From positions 61,186 through 125,185 of the forward strand of contig PTJY01000004.1 of the NCBI GenBank assembly GCA_002937505.1: a stretch of DNA of 64,000 nucleotides, written 5' to 3'. The translations under genes and the position numbers were made by a program. The stretch is from Alphaproteobacteria bacterium MarineAlpha12_Bin1. GTDB taxonomy: Bacteria; Pseudomonadota; Alphaproteobacteria; UBA6615. The notes under the pieces are model-generated. The model worked only from the letters and a program-made list of their open reading frames with translations. It searched no databases and had not been told where the DNA came from. Shown here piece by piece: positions 1 through 8,443 of the stretch (the first letter of the stretch is position 1; each line of letters begins with the position of its first letter).

Positions 1-387
1 CCAGCAATTACGATTGATGGTAATGATCTCCTATTAGTCGATAGAACGGCAGCAAGAATTGTCGACGAAATTCGTGCTGGAAGTGGACCACAATTAATTC
101 AAGCGATGACTTATAGACTCAAAGGGCACTACGCCCATGATGAGGCTCTGTATCGAAATCCAAGTGAAGTTGAGAGTGCGTTAAAAAATGAGCCAATGCC
201 TCGAACAGAAACTTGGTTGAAGGATCAAGGAGTTTCTATAGAAGAAATTGAAAAAGCTAAAGATGAGGCTAAGAAATTGATGGCTAATTATGTTTCAGAC
301 GCTCACGAAGCGCCATGGCCTGATATATCTGATGCATTTACTGACGTTCAAGATGTCGGTTCACCGGCGGAAGGAACGAATTTATGA
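1..387 (+). CDS. 2-oxoacid dehydrogenase E1 alpha subunit, C-terminal part (5' end outside window)
   Basis: The reading frame is open from base 1, so the gene begins upstream; about 128 C-terminal residues are visible. E1 alpha with E1 beta forms the thiamine-diphosphate decarboxylase of pyruvate, acetoin or branched-chain 2-oxoacid dehydrogenase complexes. The visible part carries the conserved C-terminal block YRLKGHYAHDEALYR, which in this family holds the phosphorylation-loop region, and an upstream helix (about residues 15-35 of the fragment) matching the AARIVDEIRAG pattern of E1 alpha. The stop codon overlaps the ATG of the E1 beta gene by four bases, indicating translational coupling. 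The substrate cannot be decided from this fragment; the acetoin/pyruvate (AcoA/PdhA) type is the likeliest. Confidence 0.85.
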   Translation, partial: PAITIDGNDLLLVDRTAARIVDEIRAGSGPQLIQAMTYRLKGHYAHDEALYRNPSEVESALKNEPMPRTETWLKDQGVSIEEIEKAKDEAKKLMANYVSDAHEAPWPDISDAFTDVQDVGSPAEGTNL

Positions 388-1361
388 CGAAAATGACTTA
401 TGCTGAAGCTGCTAGGCTTGCCCTTAAAGAAGAAATGGAACGTGATTCTACTGTCTGGGCATTGGGTGAGGATCTAGGGTTTGAGGGCGGCATGGGTGGA
501 CAATATAAAGATCTCCAGGCTGAATTTGGTATTGATAGAATTGTCGATACACCGATTTCAGAAGCAACCATCATGGGAGCTGCAATTGGCGCTGCTCTGG
601 CTGGGACACGTCCTATTGCTGAGTTACGCTTTTCTGACTTTGCGATGTGCGCGGTCGACGAGTTGGTCAATCAAGCAGCTAAAGCACGTTATATGTTTGG
701 AGGTCAGGCGAGAGTACCAATGATAGCTCGTATGCCCATTGGTATTCGGGGTGGTATAGCTGCACAACACTCCCAGTCCCCTGAGGCTTGGTACACACAC
801 GTGCCAGGCCTAGTTGTCGTTACGCCGGCAACCCCCGCTGATAATCGTGGTTTGCTTAAGGCTGCAATTCGTTGTGATGATCCAGTTGTTTATATGGAGC
901 ACAAAGGGCTATGGGGAACAGAAGGTGAGGTTGAAGAAAATGATTCGCATCCTATTCCTTTAGGAATAGCCAGAAAAGTAGTTACTGGTAATGATCTTAC
1001 AATCGTTACTTGGTCTGCTATGGTTGATATTGTTGAGAAGGCCGCTTTAAGTCTTGCAGATGAGGGTATATCTGTTGAAGTAATTGACCTAAGGACGTTG
1101 TGGCCTTGGGACAGGGATTCCGTTTTTAGTTCAGTTAAAAAAACAGGTCGATTAATGGTTGTGCATGAAGCAGTTCAGGTAGGTGGATTTGGTGCTGAGA
1201 TTACGTCGGAAGTAAGTGAACATTTGTTCAGTATGCTGAAGGCGCCCGTTAAGCGTATGGGTGGAGCTCGTATTCCTATACCTTTCTCAATACCTCTGGA
1301 GGCTGCATATATGATATCTAAAGAACAAATAATAAATAAGTCAAAATCATTCTTTAGCTAG
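384..1361 (+). CDS. 2-oxoacid dehydrogenase E1 beta subunit (AcoB/PdhB-type)
   Basis: Full-length (325 residues) transketolase-like beta subunit that completes the thiamine-diphosphate active site with E1 alpha. Visible family signatures are the N-terminal GEDLGFEGG, TPISE with the conserved Glu at residue 60, and QHSQSPEAWYTHVPGL at 128-143. The C-terminal transketolase domain has the usual TVHEAVQVGGFGAEI-like block (here VVHEAVQVGGFGAEI). An AAGGA ribosome site precedes the ATG, which overlaps the E1 alpha stop. No E2 lipoyl acyltransferase or E3 gene follows; the next gene is on the opposite strand with overlapping ends, so the pair must use E2/E3 encoded elsewhere. Pyruvate, acetoin and branched-chain 2-oxoacids are all possible substrates. 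Confidence 0.88.
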   Translation: MTKMTYAEAARLALKEEMERDSTVWALGEDLGFEGGMGGQYKDLQAEFGIDRIVDTPISEATIMGAAIGAALAGTRPIAELRFSDFAMCAVDELVNQAAKARYMFGGQARVPMIARMPIGIRGGIAAQHSQSPEAWYTHVPGLVVVTPATPADNRGLLKAAIRCDDPVVYMEHKGLWGTEGEVEENDSHPIPLGIARKVVTGNDLTIVTWSAMVDIVEKAALSLADEGISVEVIDLRTLWPWDRDSVFSSVKKTGRLMVVHEAVQVGGFGAEITSEVSEHLFSMLKAPVKRMGGARIPIPFSIPLEAAYMISKEQIINKSKSFFS

Positions 1362-2154
1362 AATTCTTATTAATCTGTTCGACAAATTCGATTGTAGTCA
1401 TGCCAACTTTGACATTTAGATTTTTAGCGCTCTTATTAGAGTGAGATATTATTCCATCATTATATGTTGATCTCGCATCGCCAATTTTGGCGCTTGAACA
1501 CGAAACCGTGACAGCCGGGATACCTAGCTTGTCCAGGTCAGGTAAGCGGCTAACCAAATTAGAGCCAGCATCATTGAATACAGCTCCTAAAACCGAAGGA
1601 CGGCTTCCCCATGTTGGTGAGGATGCAAGAACTTCACCATGTGATGCAGTTATGACAACTGTATCTTCATCTTCTTCTTTTACTAAAGAAACTGAATCGC
1701 ATCCTCTTACTATAATCCCATCACTTCCATCTCGAATAATAAAACGAGCTTCTTCATAGACTGGTACTGGTTTTGAATTAAAAGTAGATAACTTCATTGC
1801 ATTTGCACATTCCATTGAGGCTTGACCAACTGAACATCCTGATTTTGCGGCGGTATCATTTACAAAACTTATCCTACCGCTACTAGCTAGACTTTGACCA
1901 TTACCAATAACTGCGGTGCGGTAGTCAATCACTGCAGCTGCTATTTCTAAATTATCTAAATAACTTAAAGATCCAATTCCCGCATTATCGAGGCCTACTC
2001 CAGCGTCATGGAGTATAATACCTCGAACTCGTGCAGTGGCGGCTTCAAATCCGGCATACACGCCGCCGTGTGATCCAGCAATCACAACGTTTTTATAGGC
2101 TTCGGGTCCTAGTTTGGTAACTGTATCAACAATTAATATTTCGCGTTTATTCAT
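1354..2154 (-). CDS. Unrecognised protein with internal duplication, fourth gene of the mct-meh-mcd operon
   Basis: I do not recognise this 266-residue family. The sequence holds two related halves. VVIAGSHGG (23-31) matches VVITASHGE (166-174); GIILHDAG (45-52) matches GAVFNDAG (190-197); LDNLEIAAAVIDYRTAVIG (66-84) matches LDKLGIPAVTVSCSSAKIG (207-225); VND (98-100) matches YND (231-233). Each half looks like an alternating strand/helix fold with conserved SHG and NDAG/HDAG turns. No signal peptide or membrane segment is visible. It begins 12 bases after the mcd stop on the same strand, so it is very likely co-transcribed with mct, meh and mcd and may act in the same pathway. Its 3' end overlaps the convergent E1 beta gene by 8 bases. 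A function would be a guess. Confidence 0.8.
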   Translation of the reverse strand: MNKREILIVDTVTKLGPEAYKNVVIAGSHGGVYAGFEAATARVRGIILHDAGVGLDNAGIGSLSYLDNLEIAAAVIDYRTAVIGNGQSLASSGRISFVNDTAAKSGCSVGQASMECANAMKLSTFNSKPVPVYEEARFIIRDGSDGIIVRGCDSVSLVKEEDEDTVVITASHGEVLASSPTWGSRPSVLGAVFNDAGSNLVSRLPDLDKLGIPAVTVSCSSAKIGDARSTYNDGIISHSNKSAKNLNVKVGMTTIEFVEQINKNSS

Positions 2155-2166
2155 AATAATTACTCA

Positions 2167-3852
2167 TTACGGTCTATTTGGTCGATTAAGAAGCCCACGA
2201 GCAATGATGCCAGCTTGGATTTCAGCGGCTCCTTCAAATATATTTAAAATACGAGCATCACAAAGTAACCTAGAAATAACAAACTCTTCTCCGTACCCAT
2301 TGCCACCATGTATTTGAAGGCCATTGTCTGCATTTGACCATGCAACTCGGGCAGCTAATAATTTTGCCATACCCGCTTCTATATCACATCTTTGGTCTGC
2401 GTCTCTCTGACGAGCAGCAAAGTAAGTCAGTTGTCTAACAATCATTGTTTCTACTGCCATCCAACCTATTTTTCCTGCAACACGATCAAAGTTTACTATA
2501 CTACTACCAAACTGTGATCGATCATTTGCATATTTCAATGATAACTCTAACGCATTCTGTGCTACACCAACGGCTCGAGCAGCAGTTTGAATACGTGCAG
2601 TTTCAAAGCTTGACATAAGTTGCTTAAAACCATTTCCTTCAGCTTCTCCTAGAAGAGAGTTTTTACTAATTTCAAATCCATCGAAGGCAATTTCATATTC
2701 TTTCATTCCTCTATAGCCTAGGACTTTAATTTCACTTCCACTCATTCCTGCTGCCGGGAAAGGGTTTTCAATGCTTCCTCTAGGTTTTTCGGCTAAAAAC
2801 ATACTTAGTCCGCCATACCCTGAATTATCTGCATCTGTGCGAGCCAGTAAAGTCATTAAATCCGATCGCGCCCCATGTGTAATCCAAATTTTATTTCCTG
2901 TTATCACGTAAGAATTACCATTTCGTACTGCGCGTGTTCTTATGTGAGCTAGATCTGAGCCATAGTTTGGCTCAGTAAAGACCGCGGTGGGAAGAACTTT
3001 TCCAGAAGATATTGCTGCTAAATAACGTTCTTTTTGTTCGTCAGTACCGTTAAACCTAATAAGCTCAGCTGCAATTTCTGATCTAGTGCTTAAGGAACCC
3101 ACACCTATGTATCCACGTGATAGTTCTTCGGTAACAACACACATAGACACTTTATCCATTCCCAGTCCTTTAAACTCTTCAGGAAGTGTGAGGCCAAAAA
3201 CACCTAAATCACTCATTTCTTCAATTATTTCTAACGGAATCAATTCATCATTAATATGCCAGTCCTGAGCAGCTGGCGCTATTCGATCATCAGAGAATCT
3301 AGAAAACTGTTCACGGATAATATTGTAAGTTTCGTTTAAGCCTAGGTCTCCAAAATCACCTGTGCCAATATTTTCACAGAGCATTTTAGCGATTTGAGAC
3401 CTGACAGAGATGCTATCACCTTGATTAATAAGTTGATCTATAGTGGAGGTATATAAACCCTCAGCCTTTTCAATTCCAAGATCACCAGGTCTAGCAAACT
3501 CATCTTGGCTCATTGCAATACCATGACGTAACTGCTTCAAGTACCCGCCAAAACCACATTGTAAAATTAAAGTTTCTAATTCTCCTAATCGTTGATCGGA
3601 ACTTAGTTTTTCTGCCCAAGATAAAAATTGCTTTAAAGCAATGATATAGGTTGCCATCCAAGCAAATCCATGTATTGCATATTGATTACTTAGAAGAAAT
3701 TCGGAGTCAATTTTGCCGCCATTAGTAGCTAGAGCACTTGTCGATGATTTTAAATTCTGCAAATGTGACTCAGCAGAAATCACTGCCTCTTGACATAATT
3801 CTAGTGCCAATTTTGATTCAATTGGATTGAGAGAATGTTTGGAAATACTCAT
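2167..3852 (-). CDS. mcd: (2S)-methylsuccinyl-CoA dehydrogenase
   Basis: FAD enzyme oxidising methylsuccinyl-CoA to mesaconyl-C1-CoA, known from the ethylmalonyl-CoA pathway. At 561 residues it is about 170 longer than an ordinary acyl-CoA dehydrogenase, because of the N-terminal helical extension typical of Mcd (QYAIHGFAWMATYIIALKQ region, residues 57-75). The catalytic part shows RGYIGVGSLSTRSEIAAELI, the FAD/substrate motif FTEPNYGSD (292-300), ITHGARSDLMTLLART, ARIQTAARAVGVAQ and the C-terminal FEGAAEIQ with the expected catalytic Glu at 540. All closely follow the Rhodobacter-type Mcd as I remember it. AGGT precedes the ATG. It starts 9 bases after meh. No crotonyl-CoA carboxylase/reductase or ethylmalonyl-CoA mutase gene is in the window. 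Confidence 0.88.
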   Translation of the reverse strand: MSISKHSLNPIESKLALELCQEAVISAESHLQNLKSSTSALATNGGKIDSEFLLSNQYAIHGFAWMATYIIALKQFLSWAEKLSSDQRLGELETLILQCGFGGYLKQLRHGIAMSQDEFARPGDLGIEKAEGLYTSTIDQLINQGDSISVRSQIAKMLCENIGTGDFGDLGLNETYNIIREQFSRFSDDRIAPAAQDWHINDELIPLEIIEEMSDLGVFGLTLPEEFKGLGMDKVSMCVVTEELSRGYIGVGSLSTRSEIAAELIRFNGTDEQKERYLAAISSGKVLPTAVFTEPNYGSDLAHIRTRAVRNGNSYVITGNKIWITHGARSDLMTLLARTDADNSGYGGLSMFLAEKPRGSIENPFPAAGMSGSEIKVLGYRGMKEYEIAFDGFEISKNSLLGEAEGNGFKQLMSSFETARIQTAARAVGVAQNALELSLKYANDRSQFGSSIVNFDRVAGKIGWMAVETMIVRQLTYFAARQRDADQRCDIEAGMAKLLAARVAWSNADNGLQIHGGNGYGEEFVISRLLCDARILNIFEGAAEIQAGIIARGLLNRPNRP

Positions 3853-3861
3853 TAATATTAC

Positions 3862-4725
3862 CTAATCAAATTTAGCTGTTGCTGTCATAGCGATGACCGA
3901 GTCATTCCGAACAGCTTCAAGATTGATTTCACCATTTTTTGAAGGAGCTCCTACTGCATAAAAGGGCCAAGGTTCAAATATGGGTGCCTGACCACGAAAA
4001 CTAAATGACTTCATTGGTTTATTTGTTTTAGACCTTACAAGTTCAGATAATAAAAGTGCTGTAAGTGGACCATGGACTATAAGTCCTGGGTACTTTTCTA
4101 CATTAACTGTATAATCTCTGTCATAGTGTATTCTATGACTGTTAAAACTTAGAGCAGAGTAGCGGAATAAAAATACTGGATCTACTTTGTATTTCTTATA
4201 CCATTTATTGTTTGGGGGGACATAAGAATCTGCTCCAGGCGCAGGAGTAGAATCATTATTATCTAAATAAACAATGTTATGAGTGTCTTCGATGCAAAGT
4301 ACTTCATCCTGTTTAATCTGGTAATGGGCGCTTAATAGAATCATTGGCCCTTTACTCCCTACTTTTTCTTCTAGGTTGACTATTGTTCCAGTACGAGTTG
4401 CTGGAAGTCCTATTTTTAGTGGAGAGTGAAAAACAATTCTTTCTCCTGCAAACATGCGTCTCTGTAGTTTAATAGGCGGGAAAAAGCCTCCTCGTTTAGG
4501 ATGACCATCTTCCCCAATATTTTCTGTGGTTGAGCGATGTAAAAAGAACAACCAATGCCACATAGGGGGGAGATCATTTTCAGGCTCAAAAGCGGTTTCA
4601 TCAATATTTAGAACCCCAGCGAGTTTTCTGACCTGAGTCAGGTCAATTTGTTCTGTTGAACTCTCTAAATGTGGTGTCCAGTCACCATAACTTATTTTAG
4701 TGTTTTTTTTCATTTTCTGCTTCAT
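3862..4725 (-). CDS. meh: Mesaconyl-C4-CoA hydratase (MaoC/hot-dog family)
   Basis: Hot-dog-fold hydratase predicted to add water to mesaconyl-C4-CoA giving (S)-citramalyl-CoA, a step of the 3-hydroxypropionate bi-cycle. The N-terminal half has the FAS1-like dehydratase pattern with PPMWHWLFFL and GHPKRGGFFPP. The C-terminal half has the hydratase motif HRIHYDRDY followed by YPGLIVHGPL (about residues 197-221 from the start chosen), containing the expected catalytic His and Asp. The frame is open further upstream to 4761, but the ATG at 4725 has AGGT seven bases before it; ATG 4713 is the alternative. Either start overlaps the end of mct. The related itaconyl-CoA hydratase of itaconate degradation is the main alternative, but adjacency to an Mct favours mesaconyl-C4-CoA. 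Confidence 0.78.
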   Translation of the reverse strand: MKQKMKKNTKISYGDWTPHLESSTEQIDLTQVRKLAGVLNIDETAFEPENDLPPMWHWLFFLHRSTTENIGEDGHPKRGGFFPPIKLQRRMFAGERIVFHSPLKIGLPATRTGTIVNLEEKVGSKGPMILLSAHYQIKQDEVLCIEDTHNIVYLDNNDSTPAPGADSYVPPNNKWYKKYKVDPVFLFRYSALSFNSHRIHYDRDYTVNVEKYPGLIVHGPLTALLLSELVRSKTNKPMKSFSFRGQAPIFEPWPFYAVGAPSKNGEINLEAVRNDSVIAMTATAKFD

Positions 4726-5926
4726 ATATAATACCTGAATCATGTAGTTCACCAATCGCACCCTGACTCAGACCGATTTCGTCAGCAAGTATTTGGATTG
4801 TGTGCTCTCCTAATTGCGGAGCTCTTGTATGTTTATGCTCGATTTCGCTGAATTGGTGAGGGATCCCTGGAATTAAATATTTTCCCAACCCGGGCTGATC
4901 CATTTCTGCAAATAAAGGATTTTCTGTTGAACATCTGGGGTCTTCATCTACCATTTGACTGAAACTTTGGAATGGTCCCCAGCAGACGTTATTTTTTTCA
5001 AAAATCTTGCGTATATCGCTGAGGTTGCGACTTTTGCACCATGGACTAATAATATTTCCTATTTCTCTGCGTGCTTCAAACCGATGTTCTTCTAGGTTGA
5101 AATCTAGACCCATCTCTTTTTCGACCTTGCTTATGGAATCATGAGATTCAGTAGCATCTAATAGTTTCCTCCATTGTGAAACAGATACAGCAATAATCAT
5201 TACCCTTCGCCCATCCTTTGTAGCAAAATCCTCGCCGTAACTTCCATATATGCTGTTTCCAATATTTGGGCGTTCCTCTTTATTAATTTGTACTTCCCCA
5301 ATATATCCAAGGTTGCCAACAGTTGCGAAGGCAACATCAGAAAGAGAAAGCTTTATTTGTTGGCCTTTGCCAGTTCTATTTCGATATCTTTCAGCAGCTA
5401 AAACACCCATCGCGGCCGCATATCCTGTCGCTACGTCCCACCCGGGAAACACATGATTTACAGGGCTTTTGTTGTTACCTGATCCTGTTACTAAAGGAAA
5501 ACCCACGGCTGCGTTCACAGTATAGTCGACAGCTACACTTTCATCAGGGTTACCAATTATATTCATAGCTATCAGATCGGCTCGTCGTTTTTTTAATGTT
5601 TCATAATCGAGCCAGCCTCTCATAGGAAAATTTGTAGATAAGATACCGTTTTCTTTACCAGGGGCAGTAATAAGCTCTGTTAATAATTCTTGTCCTTCTG
5701 GACGACGAAAATCGATAGCTAAAGATCTTTTTCCCTTGTTCATACTTGCCCAGTAGATACTTGTTCCATTATCTGATTTTGGCCATCGACGATAATCTAT
5801 TCCCCCGCTTGGGAGGTCAAAGCGAATTACATCTGCTCCCATTTGTGCAAGTGTCATTCCGCAAAGAGGGGCGGCAACGAAGGCTGAACCTTCTATTATG
5901 CGTAGTCCAGATAGTATGCCAGTCAT
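4697..5926 (-). CDS. mct: 2-methylfumaryl-CoA isomerase (mesaconyl-CoA C1-C4 CoA transferase)
   Basis: CaiB/BaiF family (class III) CoA transferase that moves CoA within mesaconyl-CoA from C1 to C4. The N-terminus GLRIIEGSAFVAAPLCGMTL and the blocks GGIDYRRWP, MNKGKRSLAID, STNFPMRGWL, VNHVFPGWDVATG, NIGNSIYGSYGEDF and CSTENPLFA follow the Chloroflexus Mct as I remember it far better than generic CaiB proteins. The family nucleophile Asp is at residue 164 (PGWDVATG). Length (409) is typical. It is the first gene of the minus-strand operon mct-meh-mcd-orphan and diverges from the rraA-like gene across 134 bases. GGA lies 11 bases before the ATG. A different dicarboxylyl-CoA transferase activity is possible but less likely. 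Confidence 0.82.
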   Translation of the reverse strand: MTGILSGLRIIEGSAFVAAPLCGMTLAQMGADVIRFDLPSGGIDYRRWPKSDNGTSIYWASMNKGKRSLAIDFRRPEGQELLTELITAPGKENGILSTNFPMRGWLDYETLKKRRADLIAMNIIGNPDESVAVDYTVNAAVGFPLVTGSGNNKSPVNHVFPGWDVATGYAAAMGVLAAERYRNRTGKGQQIKLSLSDVAFATVGNLGYIGEVQINKEERPNIGNSIYGSYGEDFATKDGRRVMIIAVSVSQWRKLLDATESHDSISKVEKEMGLDFNLEEHRFEARREIGNIISPWCKSRNLSDIRKIFEKNNVCWGPFQSFSQMVDEDPRCSTENPLFAEMDQPGLGKYLIPGIPHQFSEIEHKHTRAPQLGEHTIQILADEIGLSQGAIGELHDSGIIYEAENEKKH

Positions 5927-6060
5927 GTTTTATAATCCGAGGTTTAAGTTTAAGATAAGTTTACAGTTTTCTCATAGAGCATAGTAGATAATTGCTTTAA
6001 AGAACGGAAATTTTATAAATGTACAAAATAATATTTCAGAACACGAATAGGAACTGAAAA

Positions 6061-6714
6061 ATGGGTAGTATTTTTTCTACAGACTTTAAACGACCTACTC
6101 CAGAAATAATTGATGAAGCGAGATCAATTTCTACTTCATCACTTCATGAAGCAGCCGGTAAAATAGGGTCATTACCATCCGCGTTAAAACCCTTGAATTC
6201 TTCATTAGGTTTGTGCGGTCCTGCATTTACTGTTAGAGGGGCGCCAGGAGATAATTTATGGCTACATTATGCCTTAGCCGAAGCTCGTCAAGGCGATATT
6301 TTGGTAGCAGAAATGAGCGGATTTTATGAGGCCGGTTATTGGGGAGAAGTTATGTCTATATCTGCCCAGTCACGAGGTATAGCTGGTTTGGTCATTAATG
6401 GTTGTGTTCGGGATGGGAGAGCAATGATTGAAATGGGTTTTCCTGTTTTTTCAAGGGGTACTTGTATGCGAGGTACTGAAAAAAATCCAGAATTTAAGGG
6501 TGCTTTAGCAGAATCACTTCCAATTGGAGATGTCATTGTAGAGGCAGGTGACTTAGTAGTTGGAGATTTCGATGGGGTCGTGGTCATACCTCATGACAAA
6601 ATAAAAGAGGTTGTTGCCTTAGCAAAAAAACGAGATGCTCGTGAACTTGAGATGATGAAAGATTTACGTAAGGGTATGACGACATTAGAAATTAATGGGT
6701 GGGAAGTAAAATGA
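6061..6714 (+). CDS. RraA-family aldolase (HMG/CHA aldolase-like)
   Basis: 217-residue protein of the RraA/demethylmenaquinone-methyltransferase-like fold. Members are either class II aldolases cleaving 4-hydroxy-4-methyl-2-oxoglutarate or 4-carboxy-4-hydroxy-2-oxoadipate to pyruvate, oxaloacetate decarboxylases, or RNase E inhibitors. The metal/oxyanion signature GCVRDGRAM (114-122, Arg117 and Asp118) is intact, as is GDLVVGDFDGVVVIP near residues 162-178, which favours a metal-dependent aldolase over RraA proper. AGGA precedes the ATG by eight bases. The stop overlaps the ATG of the flavin reductase gene. The divergent mct operon yields citramalyl-CoA and pyruvate, so a related C5/C6 hydroxy-acid substrate is conceivable, but that is inference. 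Confidence 0.75.
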   Translation: MGSIFSTDFKRPTPEIIDEARSISTSSLHEAAGKIGSLPSALKPLNSSLGLCGPAFTVRGAPGDNLWLHYALAEARQGDILVAEMSGFYEAGYWGEVMSISAQSRGIAGLVINGCVRDGRAMIEMGFPVFSRGTCMRGTEKNPEFKGALAESLPIGDVIVEAGDLVVGDFDGVVVIPHDKIKEVVALAKKRDARELEMMKDLRKGMTTLEINGWEVK

Positions 6715-7367
6715 GTTATGTTACATTTAAGGCCGATGCAATTGATCATCAACAGGCGTATCGTATGTTGATTGGTTCTATTGTTCCCAGACCCATTGCG
6801 TGGGTTAGTTCTATAAGTAATGAAGGCGTTCCTAACCTAGCCCCTTTTAGTTTTTTTACAATGGTATCTCATTATCCCCCAATGGTATCAATTTCGGTTG
6901 GTGAAAGGGAGCGTCGTATGAAAGATACGGCGAAGAATATTACTGATACAAAAGGGTATGTTATTCATACAGTTGTGAACGGCTGGGAAGAAAAAATGAA
7001 CGCAACTTCAGCAAATTTTGCCCCGGATGAGGATGAGTTTTCAAAAGGAAATTTAGAAACGGTATCATCTGACTTTGTCGACGCTTTTCGTATCGCTAAT
7101 GCACCAGTAGCTATGGAATGTGAGTTTGATAGAATCATAGACTTTGGAAGTGAGTGGGTTACGCATCTAGTTATTGGTAAAATACTCTGTTGGCATGTTC
7201 GAGAAGATTTAATTATTGAGGATAAATATATAGATCCCTACAAACTCGCACCGGTAGGACGCCTAGGGGGTCCTAGATATTGTAGAACTCAAGAAATATT
7301 TGAAATGACAGCTCCTTATTTACAGCCTGACAAGTTGCACCCAAATGAACCCCCTCCAGAAAAATAA
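6711..7367 (+). CDS. Flavin reductase family protein (FMN-binding split barrel)
   Basis: 218 residues of the flavin reductase-like/DIM6-NTAB family, which binds FMN and supplies reduced flavin to monooxygenases or reduces other acceptors. The signature GSIVPRPIAWVSS followed by NLAPFSFFTMVSHYPPMVSISVG in the first 60 residues is the typical FMN-binding region; the C-terminus holds GRLGGPRYCR. An in-frame ATG 12 bases earlier exists, but the ATG at 6711 overlaps the aldolase stop in the usual ATGA arrangement and is preferred. It is co-transcribed with the RraA-like aldolase. The partner oxygenase is unknown; the nitronate monooxygenase and luciferase-like enzymes in the window are not in the same operon. 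Confidence 0.8.
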   Translation: MSYVTFKADAIDHQQAYRMLIGSIVPRPIAWVSSISNEGVPNLAPFSFFTMVSHYPPMVSISVGERERRMKDTAKNITDTKGYVIHTVVNGWEEKMNATSANFAPDEDEFSKGNLETVSSDFVDAFRIANAPVAMECEFDRIIDFGSEWVTHLVIGKILCWHVREDLIIEDKYIDPYKLAPVGRLGGPRYCRTQEIFEMTAPYLQPDKLHPNEPPPEK

Positions 7368-7420
7368 ACACTAAGGCTGGATTAAATTAAAATATGATAG
7401 TTACGTTTTTGATAATTTAA

Positions 7421-8377
7421 TTAATTGTAATTTGAAATAGTCAGATTGAAGTCTTCGATACTTTGTCTGTATTCTGATTTAAGTTTTTCAACTAGTTCGC
7501 TTACGTCTAAGATATTATCTATTTGGCCTACGCCTTGTCCTGCCGACCACACATCTCGCCAGGCCTTTCTTTCCTCCTGCATGTTATCTCCAAACTCAGC
7601 CTGATCTGTGCCCTTCTCAGGAAGCCGGTCTGGATCAAAACCTGCAGCTACGATACTAGGCTTAAGAAAGCTTCCGGGTATTCCGGATATTGCAGGGGTA
7701 TGAATAATGTCTTTTGCAGAGCTAGCTACTATCATTTTTTTAAATTTTTCTGCTGCATAACTTTCTTTTGTGGCTATAAACCTAGTCCCTAAGTAAGCTA
7801 GGTCAGCACCTAGCATTTGTGCTGTTGCAATGGAACGACCGTCTGAAAGTGATCCTGCAAGTAATATTGTTCCTTCAAAAAATTTTCTTATTTCAGGCAG
7901 TAGGGCGAACGGGCTTAATGTTCCAGCGTGTCCTCCTGCTCCGGCGCAAACAAGTATTAAGCCATCACAACCTGCTTCGGTAGCTTTTTGGGCATGACGT
8001 ACAGTTGTTACGTCATGAAACACAAGCCCTCCATAGGAATGCACCTCATCAACTAAATCTGCTACTGCTCCCAACGACGTTATGATGAGCGGTACTTTGT
8101 GATGAACACAACACTGAAGGTCTGCTTCAACTCGTGGATTAGTTTTATGTACAATTAAATTAATTCCGAATGGTGCATCACTATCGTCTATTGACTCATT
8201 AATTTGCTCTATCCATTCATTCAGTTCTTCAGTTGATCGCTGATTAAGAGCAGGAAAAGTACCCACAACTCCAGCTTTGCAACATGAAATAACTATTTCA
8301 GGTCCTGATACAAGAAACATTGGTGCAGCAACCACTGGAAGAGTTAAACGCTTACGAAAGGAATTTGGCAGAGACAT
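7421..8377 (-). CDS. Nitronate monooxygenase / 2-nitropropane dioxygenase family flavoprotein
   Basis: TIM-barrel FMN enzyme oxidising alkyl nitronates such as propionate-3-nitronate, or acting as an NAD(P)H:flavin oxidoreductase. Seen: LPVVAAPMFLVSGPE near the N-terminus, GVVGTFPALNQRS, PFGINLIV, DVTTVRHAQKATEAGCDGLI, and the family motif GAGGHAG (about 146-152) with the conserved His, then LLAGSLSDGRSIATAQMLGADLAYLGTRF in the phosphate-binding region. The frame allows a TTG start at 8386, but the ATG at 8377 is more credible; neither has a strong ribosome site. 318 residues is normal. It stands alone between a convergent flavin reductase and a same-strand rhodanese gene ending 57-66 bases upstream. 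Confidence 0.82.
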   Translation of the reverse strand: MSLPNSFRKRLTLPVVAAPMFLVSGPEIVISCCKAGVVGTFPALNQRSTEELNEWIEQINESIDDSDAPFGINLIVHKTNPRVEADLQCCVHHKVPLIITSLGAVADLVDEVHSYGGLVFHDVTTVRHAQKATEAGCDGLILVCAGAGGHAGTLSPFALLPEIRKFFEGTILLAGSLSDGRSIATAQMLGADLAYLGTRFIATKESYAAEKFKKMIVASSAKDIIHTPAISGIPGSFLKPSIVAAGFDPDRLPEKGTDQAEFGDNMQEERKAWRDVWSAGQGVGQIDNILDVSELVEKLKSEYRQSIEDFNLTISNYN

Positions 8378-8443
8378 TTTAATCAACTTTTTCGTTATGA
8401 ATCTATCTTTTGATGACTAATTTTATATTATATTTCTAGGTAT

